Shown here piece by piece: positions 1 through 7,285 of a DNA stretch of 64,000 nt. The stretch covers positions 1-64,000 of the forward strand of contig NZ_PENS01000013.1 of the NCBI RefSeq assembly GCF_003144325.1, read 5' to 3'. Numbering within the stretch: the stretch's first letter is position 1; every line of letters starts with the position of its first letter. The notes under the pieces are model-generated. The model made no database searches and was not told the origin of the DNA. It saw only the letters and a program-made list of their open reading frames with translations. Made by a program: the position numbers and the translations under genes. This DNA is from Proteus terrae. GTDB lineage: Bacteria; Pseudomonadota; Gammaproteobacteria; Enterobacterales; Enterobacteriaceae.

Positions 1-42
1 GAACATCTATATCGTAACGGAAAGGTGTTTTTCTTGGTATAA
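1..42 (+). CDS. C-terminal tail of an unidentified reading frame (partial, left edge)
   Basis: Frame 1 is open from the first base and ends with TAA at 40-42, giving a 13-residue tail that ends in VFFLV. An intrinsic terminator follows 10 bases later, which supports a gene entering from the left on the plus strand. Too little is visible to name the product. The fragment could also be chance, because 39 bases is short for an open frame. Confidence 0.3.
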   Translation, partial: EHLYRNGKVFFLV

Positions 43-52
43 CCCTTGAACG

Positions 53-78
53 CCACCTGCAAAGCAGGTGGTTTTATG
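53..78 (+). terminator. Intrinsic terminator after the left-edge frame
   Basis: An 8-bp perfect stem (CCACCTGC / GCAGGTGG) with an AAA loop is followed by TTTTATGTTT. The orientation fits termination of a plus-strand transcript entering from the left. Compact hairpins like this also occur at the ends of IS200/IS605-type elements, so a mobile-element end is an alternative reading. Confidence 0.6.
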
Positions 79-126
79 TTTAAGACGCTAGCGCGACTTA
101 AACTGGCTAAAGCCATAATCAAATTA

Positions 127-149
127 AAGATGTATTTTAAATACATCTA
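127..149. promoter_or_regulatory. NsrR-like operator 1
   Basis: A 23-bp near-perfect palindrome, AAGATGTATTT / N / AAATACATCTA. It agrees with the published enterobacterial NsrR consensus (AAGATGYATTT-N-AAATRCATCTT, recalled from the literature) at all but the last position. NsrR is the [Fe-S] repressor of nitric-oxide detoxification genes. The target gene is not visible in the window. Confidence 0.6.
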
Positions 150-238
150 TTTAATGCTCTCCTTTATTTATTAAAAGCTCGTTATTTTTTAATAAATAAA
201 AATACGCTTTTTTATCTTATATAGAAGGCGCAAAATAA

Positions 239-261
239 AAGATATATATTAAATGCATCTT
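239..261. promoter_or_regulatory. NsrR-like operator 2
   Basis: The 23-mer AAGATATATAT / T / AAATGCATCTT matches the NsrR consensus at about 21 of 23 positions. The right half-site is perfect and the left half has two substitutions. Its centre lies 112 bp from that of operator 1. Confidence 0.5.
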
Positions 262-281
262 TGTTGCAATTCTAATATTAA

Positions 282-304
282 ATGTTTTATTTAAAATGCA
301 TCTT
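282..304. promoter_or_regulatory. NsrR-like operator 3
   Basis: A 23-mer with a perfect right half-site (AAATGCATCTT) and a degenerate left half (ATGTTTTATTT), about 20 of 23 consensus positions. Its centre is 43 bp from that of operator 2, roughly four helical turns. That spacing would allow side-by-side binding on one face of the DNA. Confidence 0.4.
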
Positions 305-410
305 TTTTTATTTATCTTTATTTTTAATTACCCATAAATAGTGTATTCAACAATAAACTAGAGACTTTATATAATCTAAAAATGAAAGGCTTTATTCGAA
401 TTTAAAAAGC

Positions 411-442
411 AAAAAAAAGCGAAGATAATCTTCGCTTTTTAT
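411..442. terminator. Terminator downstream of ompW
   Basis: AAGCGAAGA / TCTTCGCTT stem with a TAA loop, flanked by A8 on the left and T5 on the right, so it can work in both directions. It lies 30 bp past the ompW stop, and its longer T-run is on the minus strand. Confidence 0.8.
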
Positions 443-471
443 TAAGAGATATTCTTTTAAAGAAAGAATAA

Positions 472-1107
472 TTAGAAACGGTAACCTACACCAAACATAA
501 ATACAAATGGGTCTAGGCGTGTGCTGATTGATTGTCTGTCTTCACCAGCTTTAAATTTAACATCAGTTTCGATATTCATCCACCAAACAGACGCATTCAG
601 CATCCAGTTTTTATCAAGGTTATAATCTAAACCTGCTTGTGCTGCAAAGCCCCATGAATCCTTGAGATCTAAGTCAGATAAACCAGCGCCTTTACCCGCT
701 GAATTAAATTTCTCATCAAAGAATGTAGTAAAGTTAAGACCTGCACCTAAATAAGGACGTAGTTTATCTTCACCATTACCGAAGTAATATTGTGCCATTA
801 ATGTTGGTGGCAAATGTTTAACAGTCGCAATCTCACCAAAGTTTGTTAATGATACTTTGTGCTCAAAAGGAGTAGCTGCTAATAACTCAACACCAATATT
901 ATCAGTGATCATATACCCAAAGGTTAAACCTAATTGGGTATTATTATTAGCTTCAAAGTGTCCAATACCTAATACATTATCAGAGCCTGCATTTGGACGA
1001 ACAGTTGCAGTACCAGCACGGAATAAAAAATCACCCGCTTGGTGAGCGAAAGAAATAGAAGGCGCAAGAGTTGCAGCCGCTAAAATAAGCGCAGAAAGTT
1101 TTTTCAT
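472..1107 (-). CDS. ompW: Outer membrane protein OmpW
   Basis: 211-residue precursor of the eight-stranded outer-membrane barrel OmpW, which forms a narrow hydrophobic channel. Residues 1-21 are a Sec signal peptide cleaved after SFA, followed by HQAGDFLFRAG, a family hallmark. The protein ends in GVGYRF with the C-terminal aromatic residue needed for BAM-dependent assembly. It sits next to yciC as in E. coli. A perfect FNR box 158 bp upstream indicates control by oxygen, as known for ompW in E. coli. A strong terminator follows. Confidence 0.93.
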   Translation of the reverse strand: MKKLSALILAAATLAPSISFAHQAGDFLFRAGTATVRPNAGSDNVLGIGHFEANNNTQLGLTFGYMITDNIGVELLAATPFEHKVSLTNFGEIATVKHLPPTLMAQYYFGNGEDKLRPYLGAGLNFTTFFDEKFNSAGKGAGLSDLDLKDSWGFAAQAGLDYNLDKNWMLNASVWWMNIETDVKFKAGEDRQSISTRLDPFVFMFGVGYRF

Positions 1108-1540
1108 TATTTAACCCATTCCTGTAATAAGTAAAATCTCCGCTAAAAATATAACCATTTATTGATAATTATGATCTAATACCGATCACAACTTTGGAAT
1201 TATTTTTGCAGAAAGTGTTATTTCTCTTTTTATTATTTATCAATGCGATTATTTATAATTGATCCACATCAAATTACCTATTAATACAATTTTTTCTTAT
1301 AATTAAATTTATTCTTAGTAATACTTTTTGAATAAAAAATATCCTAAAAAGATGAATTTAAAAATAAAGTTATTCTTATGTTAATATTATGTTTGTTTTA
1401 TTTTAAATGCTGAGCATATTCTGATTATTAACACCAAGAAAAAAACCAAATAAGAGAAGTAAGAGAAAATATCCCTTTTTGCTGTTGTTGAAGGTACAAT
1501 AGCGCGCATTGACACAGTCTATTTTTATAGGAGCAGTTTC
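1108..1540. other. Divergent promoter region ompW / yciC
   Basis: 433 bp, very AT-rich, no ORF. It holds the ompW promoter with the FNR box at 1259-1272. The yciC side shows only a clear ribosome-binding site (AGGAG seven bases before ATG 1541). Confidence 0.6.
1259..1272 (-). promoter_or_regulatory. FNR box of ompW (class II geometry)
   Basis: TTGATCCACATCAA is a perfect match to the FNR consensus TTGAT-N4-ATCAA. Reading towards ompW, the half-site is followed 20 bp later by GATAAATAAT, a plausible -10. That places the box centre near -41.5, the arrangement in which FNR activates transcription. Confidence 0.8.
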
Positions 1541-2314
1541 ATGCCTACCACGGCACGCACAATCTACCGAGACAGTCTGAATTTTTATAAGAATGAACGA
1601 CGTAGTATTGTTACCCTTTCCGCTATCCTTGCTGTTGTGTTAGCGATAGTTCATGTCTTAATTGGCCCTAATCCTCAAGAATACCAATTGATGATTGAAT
1701 TTGTGGCTAATTTTAAAAATACACAGCTTTCTTCTACTTCTCCTGCTGAATTAGAAGCAATGTCAAACAGTGTCGTGGGTATCGCCAAAAAAGTTTTATC
1801 ACTGTATGCATTTGAAACACTACAGCAGAGCATCTTGGTACTAACCTTATTGATGTTCGCTATGGCAATCTCTGCAGGCCACAACGTCACCCTTGGTCAA
1901 ACATTTAACGCATGTTTACCTCGCTTACCAAAAATGTTTTTACTGATTGTTCTGTGCTCTATTTTGATTAGCGCAGGTTTTATGGTGATGATTATTCCTG
2001 GCATCATTTTGCTAATCGGTTTTGCATTAGCGCCCGTTGTCTTAGTGCGCCAACAAAATATGGGAAGTGCAATACGTTTAGGTTGGAAGATTGGGTTTAG
2101 TGAGTCTGGCTCACTTATTCCTGCTTTAGGTATTTGGATCTTATTGCAGTTTGGTATTGGTTTTGTGAGTAATCTTACAATTCAACTACCTGATCTTATC
2201 CATAACTTCTTATTCTATTTTCTGAAAAATATGGCTTCAGCGTGGATGATTATTTACCTATTTCGTTTGTTTATGTTGGTTGAGAACAAATACATAACGC
2301 AACAGACGCGCTAG
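1541..2314 (+). CDS. yciC: YciC family inner membrane protein (UPF0259)
   Basis: 257 residues with about five or six hydrophobic segments (near residues 23-41, 97-111, 129-150, 152-170, 195-215, 228-248), as in the UPF0259 family. Function unknown; in E. coli it is a multi-pass inner-membrane protein. ATG 1541 has a good AGGAG site seven bases upstream. In E. coli yciC is followed directly by yciB and yciA; here a SulP gene on the other strand separates them. Confidence 0.9.
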   Translation: MPTTARTIYRDSLNFYKNERRSIVTLSAILAVVLAIVHVLIGPNPQEYQLMIEFVANFKNTQLSSTSPAELEAMSNSVVGIAKKVLSLYAFETLQQSILVLTLLMFAMAISAGHNVTLGQTFNACLPRLPKMFLLIVLCSILISAGFMVMIIPGIILLIGFALAPVVLVRQQNMGSAIRLGWKIGFSESGSLIPALGIWILLQFGIGFVSNLTIQLPDLIHNFLFYFLKNMASAWMIIYLFRLFMLVENKYITQQTR

Positions 2315-2350
2315 TCTATTCAAAACATAGCTATCCATAAAATTTACCGA

Positions 2351-2394
2351 TAAAAAATCCCGTGTATAAGTGAACGTCTTATCACGGGATTTTA
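2351..2394. terminator. Shared terminator yciC / sulP
   Basis: AAAATCCCGTG ... CACGGGATTTT stem between two convergent genes, with A-runs and T-runs on both sides, so it is likely bidirectional. Confidence 0.8.
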
Positions 2395-2430
2395 CTTTTT
2401 ACTACTACTCGTAAAACTTAGCCAAAATAC

Positions 2431-4251
2431 TTAAGGTGTTGATGTATGACTTTCTATCGGCACTTCTAATATCGCATCTTCGTTATTCTCTGTTTCTTGG
2501 CTTTCAGCTTCTTGCTTTAATGCCTCTTTTCTTGCTTCTTTCTGTTTTTCTTTGATCTGCTGTCGGCTTTGATAAAGCCGGATCACAAAATAGAGATCGG
2601 GAGCGATAATTAAGTCATCTTCATTTAGCGAAATTCTGTTACGCTCAATCCAGCGATTTAGTTCGGTTCTGCGCCCTGCTAAAACCAATTTCACGCCTTT
2701 TATTCGCAATTCCCGTATTAGTTCATCAATAGCAGCAAACACGCTGACATCGTCATAGGTAAAGCTTACAGCCGCATCTACGGCTAACCATGCTGGTCGT
2801 TGAGGCGCGCTATCAACAAGTTGAAGTACCCGTTTTTTAAAATACCCCACATTAAAATAAGTCAGTGGTGAATTAAAACGATACATCATCAAGCCATCGA
2901 TAGGTTCAATACCATTATCCTTATTCATTGAGTGAACCATACCCTGTTCATCAACACCCAACAATTGATCGCTCGGACGAAAAACAATACGTAAAAACTG
3001 CAACAAACCTAATAAAACCGCAAAGCCGATACCGTTAATTAGTCCTGCCAATAACACAGCTAATAATGTAAATGATGCCAATGTGAATGCTTGTTTATTA
3101 CGTTTGCGATAAGACCAAATATGACGAATACTCAACAATGACCATGAAGAGACGATCAACACAATTCCTAGCGAAGATAATGGAATATAAGCGAGAAAAT
3201 CAGTCATAAATAATAGCACTAGCAAAATTACCAGTGCTGCGATAATAGAAACTAATTGTGTTTTGCCACCAACAGAATCATTGACTGCGGTACGGCTACT
3301 TGCTGCACTTACAGCAAATCCTTGAGAAAGCGCTGCCGCAATATTCGCAATACCTAATGCTTTTAATTCTTGATCCGCATCAACATCATAACCATTTTTG
3401 CTAGCAAAACTGCGGGCTGTCATCATAAAACTCACAAAGCTAATGACAGCCAAGTTTATGGATGGAACCAATAACTCTCGTAATACACCAGGATGAAATC
3501 CACTCATTGATACAACGGGTAGAAAGAGATCAACATTTCCCGCTTCTTTATTCACAATAGCAATACCATAGCTGGCTAAATCAAATTGCCAGCTAAGGTA
3601 AGTCATCACAACCATAGCAATTAATGGTGCCGGCCATCGGCTACGAAAATAGCGAATACCCAATAATAAGGCGAGTGTTATCCCAGACATCAATACCGTG
3701 GGTAAATGTGCATCCATTAATCGAAATGGGACTTCAATTAGTTTTTCGATTAAATGATCTGGGGAAGTGTCAAAACCAAATACTTTACTAATTTGTCCCA
3801 CCATAATAGTGATCGCAACACCATTTAATAGCCCTTGAAGGATCGGACGAGATAGAAAATCAGTAAAAGCCCCCAATCGAAAGTGGCTGGCTAAAATACA
3901 CCAAAAACCCGTCATTGCTGTCATGATAATTGCTAGTTGCCATCGTGTATTTTCATCACCAGCAGATAATGGAATAACGACCGCAGCAATAACGGCGCAC
4001 GTTGCAGCATCAGGCCCTGTAATTAATTGACGAGAAGTACCAAATAATGCATAAATAATCATAGGGAAAATACAGGCATATAATCCAACAATAGCATTAA
4101 TGCCTAATAATTCGGTGTAAGCAATGGCAACTGGTAGCGCGACAGCAGCAACAGAAAGCCCTGCTTTTAAGTCATAGCCAAAATATTCACGCTTATAGCT
4201 AAATAATAAGCCTAGTCCTGGCATCCATTTTATTATTCTTTTTCCGTTCAT
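2431..4251 (-). CDS. SulP family anion permease with STAS domain
   Basis: 606-residue SLC26/SulP transporter. Residues about 20-435 hold the membrane domain (sulfate_transp family) with 10-14 helices; the SulP signature region is visible near residues 35-60 and in GPDAATCAVIAA. A cytoplasmic STAS domain follows (about 450-555, with LAVDAAVSFTYDDV), then a Lys/Glu-rich tail. These proteins carry sulfate, bicarbonate or dicarboxylates; the substrate cannot be told from sequence. It does not closely resemble E. coli DauA/YchM. It lies on the minus strand inside the otherwise conserved yciC-yciB neighbourhood, suggesting lineage-specific insertion. Confidence 0.85.
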   Translation of the reverse strand: MNGKRIIKWMPGLGLLFSYKREYFGYDLKAGLSVAAVALPVAIAYTELLGINAIVGLYACIFPMIIYALFGTSRQLITGPDAATCAVIAAVVIPLSAGDENTRWQLAIIMTAMTGFWCILASHFRLGAFTDFLSRPILQGLLNGVAITIMVGQISKVFGFDTSPDHLIEKLIEVPFRLMDAHLPTVLMSGITLALLLGIRYFRSRWPAPLIAMVVMTYLSWQFDLASYGIAIVNKEAGNVDLFLPVVSMSGFHPGVLRELLVPSINLAVISFVSFMMTARSFASKNGYDVDADQELKALGIANIAAALSQGFAVSAASSRTAVNDSVGGKTQLVSIIAALVILLVLLFMTDFLAYIPLSSLGIVLIVSSWSLLSIRHIWSYRKRNKQAFTLASFTLLAVLLAGLINGIGFAVLLGLLQFLRIVFRPSDQLLGVDEQGMVHSMNKDNGIEPIDGLMMYRFNSPLTYFNVGYFKKRVLQLVDSAPQRPAWLAVDAAVSFTYDDVSVFAAIDELIRELRIKGVKLVLAGRRTELNRWIERNRISLNEDDLIIAPDLYFVIRLYQSRQQIKEKQKEARKEALKQEAESQETENNEDAILEVPIESHTSTP

Positions 4252-4560
4252 TGATTTCCTCTTATCAGAAATACTTTTTTATTTATGCATTCATCAAAAA
4301 GTGGCGCGTGATAATGATGAGTTAATGAATCATATACTAGTGTAATATTTAAATCCTCTTTCATAACTCAAGCTTGTGTTTTAATTTTACATAAATGCAA
4401 TTACGTTGATTTTTCATTGAGTTATTACAGATAAAAATAGCGTTTTTTGTATAAATTAACACTCTGTCGTTAAAGATATGCAATTGTTTACCCATTTTCT
4501 GTCGCTTTGCATTAGAATAGCCAAGTTTATGAATTTAATTACCATAGGTTCCTATCTGTT
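4252..4560. other. Divergent intergenic region sulP / yciB
   Basis: 309 bp, AT-rich, no ORF. It presumably carries the two divergent promoters. No operator stands out. Confidence 0.5.
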
Positions 4561-5214
4561 ATGAAAAATGGCTGGCTTAAGCAATTACTTGATTTTGCTC
4601 CACTATTAGTGTTTTTTATCTTCTATAAATGGCAAGATATTTTCTATGCTTCAGGTGCATTAATTATCGCGACGTGGGTCTCAGTCGGCTTGACATGGCT
4701 TATTTTCCATAAAGTTGAGAAAGCACCACTCATTACCGCCATTGTGGTTACTATTTTTGGCTCATTAACCATCTTCTTTCATTCTGCCGATTTTATTAAA
4801 TGGAAAGTGACGGCTATTTATGCCATTTTTGCCATCGTTTTAATTGGTATGCAGTTATTTACGCCCAAAACGCTAATGGAAAGAATGTTAGGCAAAGAGC
4901 TTGCAATGCCACCTGCAAATTGGAAGAAACTCAATATTGCATGGGTAATTTTCTTTTTTGCTTGTGCTCTTGGTAATATTTATGTGGCATTTTCTTTGGC
5001 AGAAGAGACTTGGGTTAATTTTAAAGTCTTTGGCTTAACTATTTTGACCTTTGTCTTTACTATCGCCAGTGTGGTTTATATCTGGAATAACCGTTTACCA
5101 GAAGAACAAACTGAAAATGAAACCACAGAAAATAGTGAACACGAATTATCAGATGATATGACAAAACAAGTATCTAAATCGACATCACACGATGCTCATT
5201 CAAAATCTGAATAA
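4561..5214 (+). CDS. yciB: Septation-associated inner membrane protein YciB (IspZ)
   Basis: 217 residues. The first ~180 match the YciB/IspZ family (starting MKNGWLKQLLDFAPLLVFF) with about five or six membrane helices. YciB helps keep the envelope intact and interacts with division and elongation proteins. The C-terminus extends past the ~180-residue E. coli form by an acidic, Ser/Thr-rich, low-complexity tail (about 180-217), probably disordered and cytoplasmic. An ERIC repeat separates it from yciA. No strong Shine-Dalgarno sequence is visible before ATG 4561. Confidence 0.9.
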   Translation: MKNGWLKQLLDFAPLLVFFIFYKWQDIFYASGALIIATWVSVGLTWLIFHKVEKAPLITAIVVTIFGSLTIFFHSADFIKWKVTAIYAIFAIVLIGMQLFTPKTLMERMLGKELAMPPANWKKLNIAWVIFFFACALGNIYVAFSLAEETWVNFKVFGLTILTFVFTIASVVYIWNNRLPEEQTENETTENSEHELSDDMTKQVSKSTSHDAHSKSE

Positions 5215-5237
5215 TCATTTTTATTTTATTGGGAGAT

Positions 5238-5356
5238 GTGTGCTCTAAATAACTCAAGTGCAGCTAGGCGGCAAGCGAATGAGACGCTAGGAGCTGTGAC
5301 TAGTGTGAGTGAGTGTAGCCAACAACGCTACAGCTTAAAGTATGACGAGTAGACAT
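5238..5356. repeat. ERIC (IRU) element 1, between yciB and yciA
   Basis: About 120 bp matching the ERIC family. One end reads CTCTAAATAACTC and the other AAGTATGACGAG, with the conserved internal stretches GGCGGCAAGCGAATGAG and GTGACTAGTGTGAG. ERICs are non-coding, palindromic MITE-like repeats of Enterobacterales and Vibrio. This copy fills the gap between two usually adjacent genes and is probably transcribed with them. A related copy lies at 43243-43379. Confidence 0.85.
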
Positions 5357-5395
5357 CTCTTTGGTTTTAACATTATTTACAGATACTTTATACCC

Positions 5396-5827
5396 ATGAC
5401 TGAACAACAATCTTTGCCTAATGGTGAGCTCGTTTTACGTACTCTAGCCATGCCTGCTGATACTAATGCCAATGGTGATATTTTCGGTGGCTGGTTAATG
5501 TCCCAAATGGACATCGGTGGTGCAATTTTAGCGAAAGAAATTGCGTTAGGTCGTGTCGTTACTGTAAGCGTAACAGGCATTACCTTTCTTAAACCTGTCG
5601 CTGTTGGCGATGTCGTTTGTTGCTATGCACGTTGCTTAAAAACAGGTAACTCTTCAATTACTGTTAATATTGAAGTCTGGGTTAAGAAAGTCGCCACAGA
5701 ACCTGTCGGCCAACGCTATCGTGCAACAGAGGCTGTATTTACCTACGTTGCCGTTGATGAGAACAATTCAGCTCGTCGCTTACCTGAAGGTAAAGCACAT
5801 TTCACTCTAACAAGTACAATGGAATAA
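5396..5827 (+). CDS. yciA: Acyl-CoA thioesterase YciA
   Basis: 143-residue hot-dog-fold thioesterase that hydrolyses a broad range of acyl-CoAs. The conserved block LRTLAMPADTNANGDIFGGW (catalytic Asn/Asp region) is near residues 14-33, and GRVVTVSVTGITFLKPV follows. I chose ATG 5396 because MTEQQSLPNGELVLRTL aligns with the start of E. coli YciA. An in-frame ATG at 5342 would add 18 unrelated residues encoded partly by the ERIC end. Neither start has a clear ribosome-binding site. The gene sits between yciB and the convergent tonB, as in E. coli. Confidence 0.92.
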   Translation: MTEQQSLPNGELVLRTLAMPADTNANGDIFGGWLMSQMDIGGAILAKEIALGRVVTVSVTGITFLKPVAVGDVVCCYARCLKTGNSSITVNIEVWVKKVATEPVGQRYRATEAVFTYVAVDENNSARRLPEGKAHFTLTSTME

Positions 5828-5886
5828 AACGCCATTAAGACAATTCGATTACGACGAATAGCGTGAAAGCATTAAAAGTTGAAACT

Positions 5887-5917
5887 AAAAAAGGCACTTA
5901 TTAAAGTGCCTTTTATT
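5887..5917. terminator. Bidirectional terminator yciA / tonB
   Basis: AAAAAAGGCACTT ... AAGTGCCTTTT hairpin with A- and T-runs on both sides, between convergent genes. Confidence 0.85.
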
Positions 5918-5970
5918 TATCTGGTATCAAATAGTGATATCGATCTGTTTAAGCGCTAGTTTTATAAAAA

Positions 5971-6684
5971 TTAGCTTGCTGAGATCCCTGTCATTTTGAA
6001 TTCAATCAGAACCACTTTTCCTTTATAAGGAATTTTTTCATAACGCCACTGTCGCATTGCTCTTTTTACTTCTCGCTCAAACACGTTTTTAGGATCAGCT
6101 GAAATAATTTCTACATTATCGACTCTTCCATCGGCATCAACATCAAAACGAACTTTGATTGTACCTTCCATACCTACTGCTCGTGCTCGTGATGGATATT
6201 CAGGTAAACCTTGGCGTACTGCATTAGGTACTTTACCTTCCCCACTACTTGCCACTGCAACCGGTTTTTCATCGCCTTTATCACTTGGCTTTGCCGTCGG
6301 ATTAAGATTTTTGAGATCATTACCTTTATTAACAACTAAAGGTTGTGGTCGCTCAACAGGCGGTTTCGGTTTGTCTACTGGTTTTGGCTTAGGCTTCGGT
6401 TTTGGTTCTGGTTTTTTCTCTATTGGTTTTTCGATAATAGGTTTTACGTCAGGAATAGGTTCTGGCTCGGGTTCAGGCTCAACAACCGGCTCAGGTTCTG
6501 GAGGAGTAACTTCTTCAACCACAGGTTCTGGTTCGCCAGCAGGCTCATCTGCTGCAAATGCCAACATCTGTATAGAGATAGGCTCAGGTGTAACTGGCTT
6601 ATCTTCTACAACATATAACATCGCAGCCGCAACAAGTGAGGCATGTAGACAAAGTGATATGAGTACCCAAAACTTCCAACGCAT
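5971..6684 (-). CDS. tonB: Energy-transducing protein TonB
   Basis: 237-residue TonB, which links ExbB-ExbD proton-motive energy to outer-membrane siderophore and B12 receptors. Residues about 4-25 form the N-terminal anchor, including the conserved SxxxH pattern (LCLHASL). Residues about 50-115 are a long Pro-rich spacer of Glu-Pro then Lys-Pro repeats that spans the periplasm. Residues about 155-237 are the receptor-binding domain, with YPSRARAVGMEGTIKVRFD. A Fur-box-like sequence lies upstream, consistent with iron repression. Long antisense frames over the Pro-rich repeats are artefacts. Confidence 0.95.
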   Translation of the reverse strand: MRWKFWVLISLCLHASLVAAAMLYVVEDKPVTPEPISIQMLAFAADEPAGEPEPVVEEVTPPEPEPVVEPEPEPEPIPDVKPIIEKPIEKKPEPKPKPKPKPVDKPKPPVERPQPLVVNKGNDLKNLNPTAKPSDKGDEKPVAVASSGEGKVPNAVRQGLPEYPSRARAVGMEGTIKVRFDVDADGRVDNVEIISADPKNVFEREVKRAMRQWRYEKIPYKGKVVLIEFKMTGISAS

Positions 6685-6731
6685 AACTGATCTTATTTCA
6701 CCTAAAGAAAAAATATGCCCCTAGTTTAAAT

Positions 6732-6750
6732 GCAAATAGCAATCATATTC
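6732..6750. promoter_or_regulatory. Putative Fur box of tonB
   Basis: GCAAATAGCAATCATATTC matches the 19-bp Fur consensus at about 13 of 19 positions and lies 48 bp upstream of the tonB start. Fur control of tonB is well established in relatives. Confidence 0.5.
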
Positions 6751-6796
6751 AATAACGTTTAGCAAAATGATTGATATTAGCCACTAAAAAGTGAAA

Positions 6797-6979
6797 TTAT
6801 GAGTTCCATTCTATGTGTTGTACAAATAAAAGTGCTCTATGTTTTCTAGAAGTATCAAGTTTACGCAGTTTATAAATTCGGAAATTACGACGAGATTGCC
6901 CTTCTAACCATCGACGTCGTTTACGTATAGCTTGTCTCATCATTCGCCAACGAGCTACTTCAGTCCTACTGTGTCTCAT
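6797..6979 (-). CDS. yciY: Small basic protein YciY
   Basis: 60 residues, very rich in Arg and Lys, starting MRHSRTEVARWRMMRQ and containing WLEGQSRRN. This pattern is diagnostic of the enterobacterial YciY family, which also lies next to clsA in E. coli. Function unknown. AGGTG is visible upstream of ATG 6979. Confidence 0.8.
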   Translation of the reverse strand: MRHSRTEVARWRMMRQAIRKRRRWLEGQSRRNFRIYKLRKLDTSRKHRALLFVQHIEWNS

Positions 6980-7285
6980 ACTATCAGCACCTATTTTTTT
7001 CGAATAAGTGGACTATTATAAGACGTTCATTTTGTGATCCAAGGGGGGATTTATGGTTTGCTTAAATTTCATCCATTATTTGAGCATTTCTCACAAAGAT
7101 AAAATGAATAAAGAGTTGTATCTTATTGCTTATTTAATGCTTATCTCTTAAGAAAGAGATTTGACAGAGATAATAATCCTGATTTAATAACAACATTCGG
7201 CAAATAACAAAAATAATGAACTATTTTTATTAAATTGCCTTTAGCTTATCCATGCAATTCATTTTCAACGGAAAATAGCTCTACT
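6980..7285. other. Divergent region yciY / clsA
   Basis: 306 bp without a gene. A sigma-70-like promoter pointing at clsA lies at 7161-7189 and is preceded by an imperfect palindrome at 7143-7160. Otherwise nothing recognised. Confidence 0.5.
7161..7189 (+). promoter_or_regulatory. Candidate sigma-70 promoter of clsA
   Basis: TTGACA (7161-7166), a 17-bp spacer, then TTAATA (7184-7189). The predicted start is near 7196, about 90 bp before the clsA ATG. The palindrome ATCTCTT-AAG-AAAGAGAT at 7143-7160 abuts the -35 box and could be an operator. Confidence 0.55.

Larger units (their letters stand above)
79..410. other. Gene-free region carrying three NsrR-like operators
   Basis: Strongly AT-rich, with no ORF of useful length on either strand. 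It lies between the 3' end of the left-edge frame and the 3' end of ompW, so neither visible neighbour should have its promoter here. It contains three 23-bp near-palindromes listed separately, plus a short inverted repeat TTAAG...CTTAA at 80-100. Confidence 0.6.

Noticed and set aside
6155..6724. Long plus-strand frames opposite tonB, rich in Gly/Ser or Arg/Phe/Trp
   Set aside because: They are antisense readings of the Pro-rich repeat of tonB, which keeps the opposite frames open. No ribosome-binding site or family match.
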